A DNA stretch of 64,000 nucleotides from CAYNSB01 sp964399625 (GCA_964399625.1 CAYNSB010000001.1:48013-112012), one strand, 5' to 3'; numbered from the stretch's first letter, positions 53,251 to 61,979 are shown. Translations and numbers: made by a program. Notes: a model not told the origin generated them from the letters alone.

Positions 53251-54003
53251 ATGAGCGCCGGAATCTCGACGGGCATCTTCATGGTCGTGCCGGACCAGAC
53301 GCAAGACCTGGTGGCGCTGGCCCACGCGCACTCGGGGCTCGCGGTGACCGACCTGCGCTGCGATCCCACGAGCGAAGGGGTGAGCCAGTTCGTGCACACG
53401 CATCTCGACGATCGCGTCGGACGCTGTCTGCATCTTTATCTCGTCCGCGATGGGACCACGAGCGTGGGCGTGTGCGGGCTCGCGGGCATCTCCGGCGGAC
53501 GCGTGTTCGTTGCTGAGTGCTGGATCGCGCCCCAGTTCCGTCGGCGCGGGTTCGGAGCGCACGCCATGCGAGCGCTGCTGCAGACCGCGTTCGAGAACCG
53601 CAATGCGACAAGTATGCGCGCCCACGTGGTCGCGACAGACGCGGGCGCGGCGCATCTGGTCGCTCGGCTGGGATTTCGCGCTCTCGAGCCGCAAGCGCGT
53701 GGCGCGCTGGTGTTTGAACTCACGCGCGACGCCTGGCGCACGGCACGCCAGGAACAAGCACTGGCCAGCCTGCATCCGCTTCTGGCGGCAATCCTGCAAC
53801 GCGAGATCCAGCTTGGCAACGAAGTGCGCGAGATCGGGGGCGGATGGCCCGATCCAGACAGCGTCTTCGTGCGACTGGCCCAACCGTTCCGCACGCCGAC
53901 CGACCCGCCTCCGCCCGGCGTCACGTACACGACCCCGAACGACCCACATTGGTGGCTCGCGGATTTCAGCACGACCAATCCGCGGCACATCCTGGCGTGC
54001 TGA
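53251..54003 (+). CDS. GNAT-family N-acetyltransferase with extra C-terminal domain
   Basis: The 250-residue protein's first ~155 residues form a GNAT domain. C-G-L-A-G-I-S and V-A-E-C-W-I-A-P lead to the acetyl-CoA pyrophosphate loop Q-F-R-R-R-G-F-G-A-H-A. L-V-A-R-L-G-F-R-A-L follows as in protein-alanine and small-molecule acetyltransferases. The C-terminal ~85 residues carry E-I-G-G-G-W-P-D-P-D-S-V-F-V-R-L and a Pro-rich stretch; I do not recognise this part. Substrate unknown. It lies 2 nt before the CbrC-like gene, so the two are probably co-expressed. Confidence 0.8.
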   Translation: MSAGISTGIFMVVPDQTQDLVALAHAHSGLAVTDLRCDPTSEGVSQFVHTHLDDRVGRCLHLYLVRDGTTSVGVCGLAGISGGRVFVAECWIAPQFRRRGFGAHAMRALLQTAFENRNATSMRAHVVATDAGAAHLVARLGFRALEPQARGALVFELTRDAWRTARQEQALASLHPLLAAILQREIQLGNEVREIGGGWPDPDSVFVRLAQPFRTPTDPPPPGVTYTTPNDPHWWLADFSTTNPRHILAC

Positions 54004-54005
54004 GC

Positions 54006-54551
54006 ATGAGCGAGATTCTGCCCACGTTCCGATTCCACCCCGACCCGATCCGGAGCGGGAGCGTCGAGCCGTCCGCCAACACCTGCCGGTGCTGCGGCAG
54101 GGCGCGGGGCCACATTTACACGGGCCCCGCGTACTGCGAGAAGGACCTGGACGAGGCGCTGTGCCCGTGGTGCATCGCGGACGGATCCGCGGCGAAGAAG
54201 TTCGACGCGTCGTTCACGGACTCGGCGGGCTTCGCCCAAGCGATCACGGAACGCGCTGCGGAGGAGATCGAGCGGCGCACGCCGGGGTTCTCCGCGTGGC
54301 AGGAAACGCGATGGCTGGCGTGTTGCGGCGAGGCCGCGGCGTTCGTCGCGCCGGCGGGAATCGCCGAGCTGCGCGAGATCGATTATCAGCTCGAGGGTCA
54401 CCTGATGGGACACATCGTGCACGAGATGGGCATCTCGGGCGGAGCGGCGACTCGGCTGCTCGCGAGCCTGCGCAAGGACCTGGGGCCGACGGCGTATGTC
54501 TTTCGGTGCCTCACGTGCGGCACGCACCTGGCGTACATCGACATGCTCTGA
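54006..54551 (+). CDS. CbrC/UPF0167-family protein
   Basis: The 181-residue protein matches the CbrC family in its N-terminal F-R-F-H-P-D-P, the paired C-R-C-C-G and C-P-W-C-I-A-D-G Cys motifs that probably bind zinc, W-Q-E-T-R-W in the middle and a C-terminal F-R-C-L-T-C-G. E. coli CbrC was linked to colicin E2 tolerance; the biochemical role is unknown. It starts 2 nt after the GNAT stop. Confidence 0.84.
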   Translation: MSEILPTFRFHPDPIRSGSVEPSANTCRCCGRARGHIYTGPAYCEKDLDEALCPWCIADGSAAKKFDASFTDSAGFAQAITERAAEEIERRTPGFSAWQETRWLACCGEAAAFVAPAGIAELREIDYQLEGHLMGHIVHEMGISGGAATRLLASLRKDLGPTAYVFRCLTCGTHLAYIDML

Positions 54552-54598
54552 GCGCCGCGGCACGAAGGTCTCGATTCGGGCGTGCGGCGCCGCCGCTG

Positions 54599-54604
54599 TA
54601 CGAT
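54599..54604 (+). promoter_or_regulatory. Weak -10 element close to the VOC gene start
   Basis: TACGAT lies 6 nt before the ATG at 54611 and no ribosome site is present, the same layout as at 53.2 kb. The match to TATAAT is only moderate. Confidence 0.25.
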
Positions 54605-54610
54605 TCGCGC

Positions 54611-55117
54611 ATGAGCGCTGAAACGTCGGACGGAAGGGCGATCGATCCGCGGGTGGGCATCGGGCACGTGCACCTGAAGGTCGCCGACCTGGAGCGGGCG
54701 ATCGGCTTCTATCGCGGAGTGCTCGGGTTTGAGTTGACGCAGCGGTTCGGCTCGCGCGCGGCGTTTCTCTCCGCGGGCGGGTACCACCATCACATCGGGC
54801 TCAACACGTGGGAGAGCAAGGGTGGGTCGCCGCCGGCGGCGGGCACCACGGGGCTGTACCACGTCGCCATCCTGTACCCGACGCGAGCGCTGCTGGGGAA
54901 CGCGCTGCGGCGCGTGCTCGCGGCGGGGATCACGCTCGAGGGCGCATCGGACCACGGCGTGAGCGAGGCGCTCTACCTGCGAGACCCCGATGGGAACGGC
55001 GTGGAGTTGTACCGCGATCGCCCGCCCGAGCAGTGGCCACGCACGCCCAAGGGCGAACTGGCGTTGACGAACCTGCCGATCGATCTCGACGATCTGCTGG
55101 CGGGCGGGGAGCGGTAG
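54611..55117 (+). CDS. VOC-family metalloenzyme (extradiol dioxygenase/glyoxalase fold)
   Basis: The 168-residue protein has one vicinal-oxygen-chelate module pair. Metal ligands are suggested by I-G-H-V-H-L-K-V near the start, L-Y-H-V-A in the middle and G-N-G-V-E-L-Y-R-D near the end. A-I-G-F-Y-R-G-V-L-G-F and D-P-D-G-N are general VOC motifs. It resembles CatE-type catechol 2,3-dioxygenases of Bacillus but is only about half their length, so glyoxalase, dioxygenase or resistance functions all remain possible. Confidence 0.83.
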   Translation: MSAETSDGRAIDPRVGIGHVHLKVADLERAIGFYRGVLGFELTQRFGSRAAFLSAGGYHHHIGLNTWESKGGSPPAAGTTGLYHVAILYPTRALLGNALRRVLAAGITLEGASDHGVSEALYLRDPDGNGVELYRDRPPEQWPRTPKGELALTNLPIDLDDLLAGGER

Positions 55118-55243
55118 AGGGCGGGCGGCCGCCCGAACAAAGGCCTCGGTTCCGCAAGAGGTTCGCTCGCGTTGGACGATGGAATCGTGTAGCCTTTGGG
55201 CTCGAATCGAGGTCCTGGGCCTTCCCCCTTTGCGAGAACCTGC

Positions 55244-56872
55244 ATGTCCACGACGATGGGACACTCTTCTTCATCCTCGGGCGCGACGCCGACCGGCGGG
55301 AGCGAGCGAACCGTGCTCGGGCACCCTCCGGGCTTGTTTTTGTTGTTTATGGTGGAGATGTGGGAACGGTTCAGCTTCTATGGAATGCGCGCGATCTTGG
55401 GGCTCTATCTCAAGTGCAAGCTCACGGGGATGGACCCGCTTCCCACGGGAAAGGCACTCGGCTTTAACCCGGGACGGGGTTGGACGCAGTCTGAGGCGAG
55501 TAATTTGCAAGGTTGGTATGGCAGCATGGCGTACCTGCTGCCCATACTTGGAGGACTCATCGCCGACAAGCTCATCGGCACGCATCGATCGATGCTGGTC
55601 GGCGGGCTCCTGATCGCATTGGGGCACATCACTCTTGGCATCTCGGGAATCGGCGAGCTGGCCCACAACAGTCTGGGGATGAGCGTGTTTGTCTCGGGGC
55701 TGGCGCTCATCGTGATCGGAACCGGGCACTTTAAGCCCAGCGTCTCCGTCATGGTCAATCAGTTGTATCCCGAGAACGATGCACGCCAGCAGAGCGCGTT
55801 CGGCATCTTCTACATGGGCATCAACCTTGGCGCGCTCCTGGGCACGTTCTTCGTTGGCCTGTTAGGAGAGCGGGTCGGTTGGCACTGGGGCTTTACTCTC
55901 GCCGCCATCGGCATGATCGCCGGGTTGCTCAACTACATCTTCTTCCGCAACAAATATCTCAAGGGAATTGGCTTGCCCCGAAGCGGGCGCGGTTCGACCG
56001 CGCCGGTCTTCGTTTTTGCCGGGCTCATTCTTGCTGGTATCGTCGGGGTTGCGTTCCACTACGGGGCGTTGCAGCGTGTCGACCTTTTCTTCTCTCGGGA
56101 AGAAGTGTTCTATTCGCTCATCGGAATCGGGGTTGCGTGGGCGATCGTGTTTTCGCTGATGCAGAAAAAGGGCGACCGCGGGCCGGTAGCCACCATTTTC
56201 ATCTTCATGCTCTTCAACTTTCTGTTCTGGCTCGCGTTCGAACAGGCCGCGACAAGCGTCAACTTCTTCACCGACGAAAAGATGGACCGCCAATTAGGAA
56301 CCTTTCTCGTTCCGACGAGCTGGTTCCAGAACATCAACCCGTTCACAATCATCGTGCTGTCCCCGATCTTCGGAATCATGTGGGCAGCGGCAGCCAAACG
56401 CAAGCTTCCAGTTCCGCAGCCGGTCAAGATCGGGCTTGGCCTCATCATGCTGGGGGCCGGGTACATGTTCATGGTTGTCGCCGGGTTGCAGGTGCGCAAG
56501 GACGGAGCACTCGCGGCGATGTGGCTGATCTTTGCCACCTACTTCCTGCATACTGTCGGCGAGCTCTTCCTGTCTCCGACGGGGCTCACATATGTGTCTC
56601 GTGCCGCGCCGAAACGTCATGCCTCGCTGCTGATGGGCGTGTGGTTCCTGTCAAGTTTCCTCGCGTACATCGTGGGCGGCAAGCTGGCCGGTCATGCCGA
56701 TCCGGAAAAAATCAAGAACGCGCGCTTCTTCTTCCAGAATTGGGGGATCGATTTCGGCGGCGGGTACGCGAACTTCTTTTTCCTGTTCGTCTTCCTCTCC
56801 GTCGGAGGCGGCATCGTCATCATCGTGCTCACACCGTTGCTGCGAAAGCTGATGCGCCATCCCAACGACTGA
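55244..56872 (+). CDS. POT-family proton-coupled oligopeptide transporter
   Basis: The 542-residue MFS transporter has about 12-14 helices. The proton-coupling motif E-M-W-E-R-F-S-F-Y-G is in the first helix, the PTR2 signature F-Y-M-G-I-N-L-G in the fifth, and G-T-G-H-F-K-P-S-V-S lies between them. It imports di- and tripeptides. The ATG at 55244 avoids a 16-residue extension with no membrane character. Its base composition, with frequent TTT, TTC, AAA and AAT codons, looks visibly lower in GC than the neighbours, suggesting possible recent acquisition. It converges with the hypothetical membrane gene. Confidence 0.93.
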   Translation: MSTTMGHSSSSSGATPTGGSERTVLGHPPGLFLLFMVEMWERFSFYGMRAILGLYLKCKLTGMDPLPTGKALGFNPGRGWTQSEASNLQGWYGSMAYLLPILGGLIADKLIGTHRSMLVGGLLIALGHITLGISGIGELAHNSLGMSVFVSGLALIVIGTGHFKPSVSVMVNQLYPENDARQQSAFGIFYMGINLGALLGTFFVGLLGERVGWHWGFTLAAIGMIAGLLNYIFFRNKYLKGIGLPRSGRGSTAPVFVFAGLILAGIVGVAFHYGALQRVDLFFSREEVFYSLIGIGVAWAIVFSLMQKKGDRGPVATIFIFMLFNFLFWLAFEQAATSVNFFTDEKMDRQLGTFLVPTSWFQNINPFTIIVLSPIFGIMWAAAAKRKLPVPQPVKIGLGLIMLGAGYMFMVVAGLQVRKDGALAAMWLIFATYFLHTVGELFLSPTGLTYVSRAAPKRHASLLMGVWFLSSFLAYIVGGKLAGHADPEKIKNARFFFQNWGIDFGGGYANFFFLFVFLSVGGGIVIIVLTPLLRKLMRHPND

Positions 56873-56903
56873 CTCGCGCGGTCCGTGCGTGCTATCGCAG
56901 GCG

Positions 56904-57662
56904 TCACTTCGTCGCGATCGTCGACGAGAGCAGCATCGCGATCTGCACGACGAGCCACAGGACGAAGTGGCCGCCCACCACGTACCCGAGCGTCTCGCGT
57001 TTCCACAGGCGGAACGTGACGGCGACGATCGCCAGGTACGAGAGTGCCGCGAGAAGCAGGCGCGCCGCGTTATCCACGACGGGGTAGGACGTGAGGTGTA
57101 GCTTCAGGCTGAAGATCGCGGCAAACGCGGCCACGCCGGCGAACATGCGGGAGGCCGCGAGGTCGATGCGCCCGACGATCTGGCGCACGAGCGCCGCCGC
57201 CACGTACAGCGCGACCACGCCGGTGCCCGTGTGCAGGGCGACGGTGTAAAGGGTGAGCAGCACGCGGTAGGGCGTCTTGTCGGGGGCGTTAACGCCGGTG
57301 AAGACGAGCGCGACGAGCAAGAGGACGCCGCCCACGATGATCCAGAGCATCGGCGGGCCCATGCCAGTGGGAACGAAGTCCGCGGGGTGCTGGGCACTCT
57401 GAGCGTCCGCGCCCGAGCCCGGGCCATGTGGCGCGCTCCGCGTGCCGGACTTGCCCGTGATGACCTTCGTCAACTCGGGATCGTGGTCGAAATCGGCATC
57501 CTCGGGGAAGTCCTCGGTGAGGCCCGGCTTGTCGATGCGCCCGCGGGGCGCGTTCGCCGGCGGGGCGGGGCGCGGCTCCTCGGGCACGACGGAGTACATC
57601 GCGGGCTCGGCGGGCGTGGAGCCTGTGGGCTTGTCCGGGGGATTTGGCTCGTTGGTGCTCAT
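56904..57662 (-). CDS. Hypothetical membrane protein with Pro/Glu-rich N-terminus
   Basis: A 252-residue protein. Residues 1-100 are Pro/Glu/Asp-rich and probably disordered and cytoplasmic. About five hydrophobic helices follow (from residue 105 to the end). I recognise no domain. Its ATG overlaps the stop of the zinc-ribbon membrane protein upstream by 4 nt, so three small membrane genes (58572 to 56904) form one coupled operon downstream of glmS. Confidence 0.65.
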   Translation of the reverse strand: MSTNEPNPPDKPTGSTPAEPAMYSVVPEEPRPAPPANAPRGRIDKPGLTEDFPEDADFDHDPELTKVITGKSGTRSAPHGPGSGADAQSAQHPADFVPTGMGPPMLWIIVGGVLLLVALVFTGVNAPDKTPYRVLLTLYTVALHTGTGVVALYVAAALVRQIVGRIDLAASRMFAGVAAFAAIFSLKLHLTSYPVVDNAARLLLAALSYLAIVAVTFRLWKRETLGYVVGGHFVLWLVVQIAMLLSSTIATK

Positions 57663-58150
57663 GCCTTGGACGGCTCCGTGGGCGTCGAGCCCGTCTTGTT
57701 GGAAGCGGCCCCCGATCCTTCGGGTGTTGGGCCCTGCTTTCTTCGGAACACCTCGCCCCAGCGTTCACGCAGGGTGCCGGGCTCGTAGGAAGTGCCGCAC
57801 TCGGGGCATCGCCCGTGCGGGTCCTGGCGTGAGAGGTCATACCCGCACTGCCAGCACGGGAGCTCGCCGGCGGCGAGGCGGCGCCGCGTGCCGGGGTCTC
57901 CCGCCGAGCTCGTTCGGATGAACCACATCAACCAGACGGGATACACCGCCCAGACGGAGAACCGCCAGAGCGGGGAGAGTCCCAGTCGTGCCCACCAGCT
58001 TGCGGGCGACAGCAGCACGAGGAGGTGGAGCGCAACGCACGCGCTCAACGCGACGCACAGCATGACGACGCGCTCGCGCCAGAATGGCGGGACCGGGACG
58101 GCATTCCCGCGCACTCTGTTGCGATCAGCGCCCTGCGTCGCGTCGCTCAT
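57659..58150 (-). CDS. Small membrane protein with planctomycete CxxCGYDL zinc ribbon
   Basis: A 163-residue protein. Two hydrophobic helices (about 28-50 and 60-80) precede a zinc ribbon, C-W-Q-C-G-Y-D-L-S ... C-P-E-C-G-T, and a charged, low-complexity C-terminus. The C-x-x-C-G-Y-D-L/C-P-E-C-G module is very common in planctomycetes, on proteins of unknown function. ATGA overlaps with both neighbours. Confidence 0.68.
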   Translation of the reverse strand: MSDATQGADRNRVRGNAVPVPPFWRERVVMLCVALSACVALHLLVLLSPASWWARLGLSPLWRFSVWAVYPVWLMWFIRTSSAGDPGTRRRLAAGELPCWQCGYDLSRQDPHGRCPECGTSYEPGTLRERWGEVFRRKQGPTPEGSGAASNKTGSTPTEPSKA

Positions 58151-58572
58151 GGCGGGAGCATATCGGCGGACGGTTCGCCCCGCGCCCAGAGGTCGTCATC
58201 GCCTCGCCCGGTGCCCCACCACCGCTGGCGCAGCTCGCGCGGGCTCCACCGCTGCCCACATTCCGGGCACGCGATGGCGTGATCGTCGCCCACGCCCCGC
58301 AGGTCGTACCCGCACGCCCAGCAGACGCGCCCGCGCCTGAGTTTCGCCACGAGTCGTACGCGTCGGGACCGCCACATCACCAGCGCCAGCGGGACGAGCG
58401 AGCCCGCGAACGTCAGCGGCAGGCCGACGACCCCCGCGAGCGAGCCCGTGGACATCGCCCCGAGCACGAGCATGGAGGCCATGGGCACGACGAGCGTGCA
58501 CACGGAAGCGATGAGCCACGCCCGGTGCAAGAACCGGGGCTCGAGATGCTCCCAGCGCTGGCGGATGCTCAT
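58147..58572 (-). CDS. Second small membrane protein with CxxCGYDL zinc ribbon
   Basis: A 141-residue protein with the same plan as its neighbour: two hydrophobic helices (about 18-40 and 47-68), a basic R-S-R-R-V-R stretch, then C-W-A-C-G-Y-D-L-R ... C-P-E-C-G-Q and a Trp/Arg-rich end. Probably a diverged duplicate. It starts 25 nt after the glmS stop, so it may be on the glmS transcript. Confidence 0.68.
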   Translation of the reverse strand: MSIRQRWEHLEPRFLHRAWLIASVCTLVVPMASMLVLGAMSTGSLAGVVGLPLTFAGSLVPLALVMWRSRRVRLVAKLRRGRVCWACGYDLRGVGDDHAIACPECGQRWSPRELRQRWWGTGRGDDDLWARGEPSADMLPP

Positions 58573-58597
58573 GCGCCGCCCCCGTCGGCCCGAGGTG

Positions 58598-60427
58598 CTA
58601 CTCCACGGTCACGCTCTTGGCGAGGTTGCGCGGCTTGTCCACGTCGTGCCCGCGGATGACCGCGGCGTGGTACGCGATGAGCTGCAGCGGCACGACGGTG
58701 AGCATGGGCGAGAGGGGCTCGATGATGTCCGGGACGTAGAGCACGTCCTCGACGTGGCGCTTGATCTCGGTGTCGCCCTCGGTCGCGACGGCGATCACGT
58801 GCCCGCCACGCGCGCGGACCTCGGCGATGTTGCTCATCACCTTGTCGTACTGGCGTCCACGGTTGGCGATGAAGACCGCGGGCATGCCGTCGTTGATGAG
58901 CGCGATGGGCCCGTGCTTCATCTCGGCGGCGGGCATGCCCTCGGCGTGGATGTAGGAGATCTCCTTGAGCTTGAGCGCGCCCTCCAGGGCCGTGGGGTAG
59001 TTGTACCCGCGCCCCAGGAAGAGCCAGTTCTCACGCTCACAGTACTTGGCGGCGACCTGCTTGATGCGATCGTTCTGCTCGAGCGCACGCTCGATCTTGC
59101 CCGGGATCGCCTCGAGCTCCTCGATGAACTTGGCGCACTGGTCGGCGGACATGACGCGCCGGCGCGCGAGCGAGAGCGTGATGAGCGACAGCACCGCGAC
59201 CTGCCCCACGAACGCCTTGGTGCTCGCGACGCCGATCTCCGGGCCCACGCGGAGGTACACGCCCGCGTCGGTCTCGCGGGCGATCGTGGAGCCCACGACG
59301 TTGACGACGCCCATGGCGAGCGCGCCGCGGTCCTTGGCCTCTTGGAGGGCGGCGAGTGTGTCGGCGGTCTCGCCCGACTGGCTCACGGCGATCGCGATCG
59401 TGCCGTCCTCGATGATCGGGTTGCGATAGCGGAACTCGCTGGCGTACTCCGCGACCGCGGGGAGCTTGGCCAGGTCCTCGAGCATGTACTCGCCGATCAT
59501 CGCGGCGTGGAGCGCGGTGCCCTGCCCGATGAGCGTGGCGCGCCGGGCCTTGACCAGCTCCTTCGAGAGGTTCGTCAGCCCCCCGAGCACGACCTTGCCC
59601 GCGTCCTTCTGGAGGCGACCGCGGAAGCAGTTGCGCAGGGCCTGGGGCTGCTCGAAGATCTCCTTCTGCATGAAGTGCTCGAAGGACCCGAGCTCGATCT
59701 GCTCAAGGTCAAGCTCGAGCTGCATGACCTTGGGCGTGACGTTCACGTTCTCGATCGTGGACGTGCGGAAGCCCGAGCGCGTGAGCTTGACAACGTTGTA
59801 GTCGTCGAGCGGGAAGGCCTGGGCGGTGTGCGCGATGATCGCGCTGGCATCGGACGCGACGACATACTCCCCCGAGCCGATGCCCACGATGAGCGGCGCT
59901 CCCTTGCGCGCGACCACGAGCGTGTCGGGCTCCTTCTCGCACATCACGCAGATGGCGTAGGCCCCGGTGACCTCGCGCAGCGCGGCCTGCACGGCGGACT
60001 CGAGGTCGCCCTCGTACAACTCGCCGATGAGCATCGCGAGCACCTCGGTGTCCGTCTCGCTCTTGAACGTGTGCCCCTTCTCCTGCAGATAGGTCTTGAG
60101 CGCGGCGTAGTTCTCGATGATGCCGTTGTGGATCAGGGCGATGCCCGCCTTGTCGTCGCGGTGCGGGTGGGCGTTCATGTCGGTGACGCCGCCGTGCGTC
60201 GCCCAGCGGGTGTGGCACATGCCCAGCGTTCCGGGCATCGGCCCGGACTGCTCCAGTCGATCCTCGAGGTTGGCGACGCGCCCGGCGCACTTAACGACCG
60301 AGATCGAGCCGTTGTTCATCACGGCGATGCCCGCGGAGTCGTACCCGCGATACTCCAGGCGCTTGAGGCCCTCGAGCAGGAGGTTCTGGCACTGCTTGTT
60401 GCCGATGTAGGCGACGATCCCGCACAT
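58598..60427 (-). CDS. glmS: Glutamine-fructose-6-phosphate aminotransferase
   Basis: A 609-residue enzyme making glucosamine-6-phosphate, the entry to UDP-GlcNAc. It starts M-C-G-I-V-A-Y-I-G with Cys2 as glutaminase nucleophile. G-Y-D-S-A-G and H-T-R-W-A-T-H-G follow in the amidotransferase domain. Two SIS sugar-isomerase domains carry S-Q-S-G-E-T-A-D-T and the canonical end D-x-x-R-N-L-A-K-S-V-T-V-E. GGAGG precedes the ATG. No glmS ribozyme was recognised in the 198-nt upstream region. Its product feeds the HexNAc sugars used in the glycan locus as well as peptidoglycan or LPS. Confidence 0.97.
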   Translation of the reverse strand: MCGIVAYIGNKQCQNLLLEGLKRLEYRGYDSAGIAVMNNGSISVVKCAGRVANLEDRLEQSGPMPGTLGMCHTRWATHGGVTDMNAHPHRDDKAGIALIHNGIIENYAALKTYLQEKGHTFKSETDTEVLAMLIGELYEGDLESAVQAALREVTGAYAICVMCEKEPDTLVVARKGAPLIVGIGSGEYVVASDASAIIAHTAQAFPLDDYNVVKLTRSGFRTSTIENVNVTPKVMQLELDLEQIELGSFEHFMQKEIFEQPQALRNCFRGRLQKDAGKVVLGGLTNLSKELVKARRATLIGQGTALHAAMIGEYMLEDLAKLPAVAEYASEFRYRNPIIEDGTIAIAVSQSGETADTLAALQEAKDRGALAMGVVNVVGSTIARETDAGVYLRVGPEIGVASTKAFVGQVAVLSLITLSLARRRVMSADQCAKFIEELEAIPGKIERALEQNDRIKQVAAKYCERENWLFLGRGYNYPTALEGALKLKEISYIHAEGMPAAEMKHGPIALINDGMPAVFIANRGRQYDKVMSNIAEVRARGGHVIAVATEGDTEIKRHVEDVLYVPDIIEPLSPMLTVVPLQLIAYHAAVIRGHDVDKPRNLAKSVTVE

Positions 60428-60625
60428 AGGCCAACCTCCGTGAATGCCCCCGACCGGAACGGGCGACAGTAGTACGACGCCGGACGTGACATTGATCGGT
60501 CGCTGTGCACTCAGAATTGCACGAGTGCGACCGCGCTGCCGGGCCACCCGCCCGCCATTGAAGGAACCACACGAATTGTTCTTCGGGCCGATTGGCAGGC
60601 TTCGCCCCAAATGGCCGGCGAACGC

Positions 60626-61804
60626 CTACCGGCGGGGCACCCGGCTCTTGAGGTCCGCAAACCGCGGATCGGACCTCAGCGATTCGAGGTCCGCGTCCGA
60701 TTCCAGCAGGGCCCCATTGGCGAACCCCTTCTGGATTGCCTTGTCGAGCGCGGCGAACGCCGCGTCCTTTCGCCCCATCAAGGCGTAGGCGCACCCAAGA
60801 TTGTAAAGATCGGTTTCGTTGGCCGCGTCCTTGCTCGAGGCAAACTCGTAGTTTCGCGCCGCGTCCTCGTACCGCTTGAGCTCGAGCTGCGCCCGCGCCA
60901 TGATCGCACGCGCCTTGCCCTCGGGCGTACCGAGCTCGATCGCGCGCTCGATGCTCTTCACCCCCGCCTCGGCATTCCGCTGCGCGATCTGGCACCGCCC
61001 CAGTCGAAGATGCCCCTTGGGGTCCTGCGGGCACAACTCGATGTACCGAGTGAACGCCGCGGCCGCCCGCTCCAGCTCCTGGTATTCGAATGCGTGTACT
61101 CCCTCACGCCACGCCGCGAGAGAGGGCGTCTCGTCCTTGGGCGTGGGAGGTCGCCATTCGTACTCCATCGCGTGCGCGGCGTGCCATGCGACGTCCTCGC
61201 CGCAGAGTCGCGACACCACATGCAGAGCCCCATCGATGCCCGCGGAGACTCCGGCCGTCGTCACGATGGATCCCTCGTCTACGAAGCGCACGTGCTCCTT
61301 GAAGTTGACGTTTGGAGCGGCTCGGCGAAGGCCGGGAATGGCCTGCCAGTGCGACGTCGCGGACTTTCCATCCAGCAGCCCCTGCCTCGCGAGCGCTCCG
61401 GCGCCATTGCACACGCTCATGGTGATCTCGGTGCGCTCGCTCTGGGCCTTGATCCATTGCATCACCCGCGGATCGCGGATGATCGTCACCGTGCTGCCGC
61501 CGGGAACCACGAGCACGTCCGGCGCGGGGCAATCGTCGATCGTGTAGTCCGGCGTGATCGTGACGGGCTGGTTCGAACGCACCGGGCCTGAAGTCGGCGC
61601 GACCGTGTACACATTGAACACGGGCGCATTGTCGAGGCTCGCGACATGGAACACCTCGAGCGGACCCGCGAAGTCCAACGCTTCAACCCCCTCGTACACG
61701 AGCACCGCGACGTTGCGCTTCGCGTGCGGTTCGGCGCGCGCGGGCACGCACCACAATGCGAGAGCGATCGAAACGGCGAAAAGCCCGATACGTGCACGGC
61801 CCAT
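60626..61804 (-). CDS. Exported DJ-1/PfpI-TPR fusion protein
   Basis: A 392-residue protein. The signal peptide (about residues 1-24, ending A-R-A) is followed by a DJ-1/PfpI domain (about 29-215), with G-P-L-E-V-F and the nucleophile elbow S-V-C-N-G-A (Cys132). L-L-D-G-K-S-A-T-S-H-W follows, as in the sensor half of GlxA/FtrA-type AraC regulators. A TPR region (about 235-392) replaces the DNA-binding part. It is presumably periplasmic. Amidase, protease, deglycase or ligand-sensing function is unknown. GGGAGA precedes the ATG. Confidence 0.82.
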   Translation of the reverse strand: MGRARIGLFAVSIALALWCVPARAEPHAKRNVAVLVYEGVEALDFAGPLEVFHVASLDNAPVFNVYTVAPTSGPVRSNQPVTITPDYTIDDCPAPDVLVVPGGSTVTIIRDPRVMQWIKAQSERTEITMSVCNGAGALARQGLLDGKSATSHWQAIPGLRRAAPNVNFKEHVRFVDEGSIVTTAGVSAGIDGALHVVSRLCGEDVAWHAAHAMEYEWRPPTPKDETPSLAAWREGVHAFEYQELERAAAAFTRYIELCPQDPKGHLRLGRCQIAQRNAEAGVKSIERAIELGTPEGKARAIMARAQLELKRYEDAARNYEFASSKDAANETDLYNLGCAYALMGRKDAAFAALDKAIQKGFANGALLESDADLESLRSDPRFADLKSRVPRR

Positions 61805-61837
61805 GGGTGTCTCCCGGTGCTCCTCCGCTTGAGACCT

Positions 61838-61843
61838 ATTGTA
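61838..61843 (-). promoter_or_regulatory. Candidate -10 element within an imperfect palindrome
   Basis: TACAAT on the minus strand lies 34 nt before the DJ-1/TPR start, at the left edge of an imperfect inverted repeat (TGTA...TACA with an inner TACG-AAA-CGTA, 61840-61857). A repressor operator overlapping the promoter is possible; no convincing -35 element is seen. Confidence 0.3.
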
Positions 61844-61979
61844 CGAAACGTATTACACGCTGGTTCGTTGAGCCGAAGGGTGTGCGAGACCGGTGCGGGT
61901 CGGACGATGAGGCTCTAGACTGGCCGTCCGATCGGACCGAAGAACGCTGGGACCGTACAGCGCCCGTCTGAAGTGCCCC

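Noticed and set aside
60428..60625. glmS ribozyme upstream of glmS
   Set aside because: No recognisable ribozyme core was seen, and a strong ribosome site lies directly before the ATG with no sign of the ribozyme layout.
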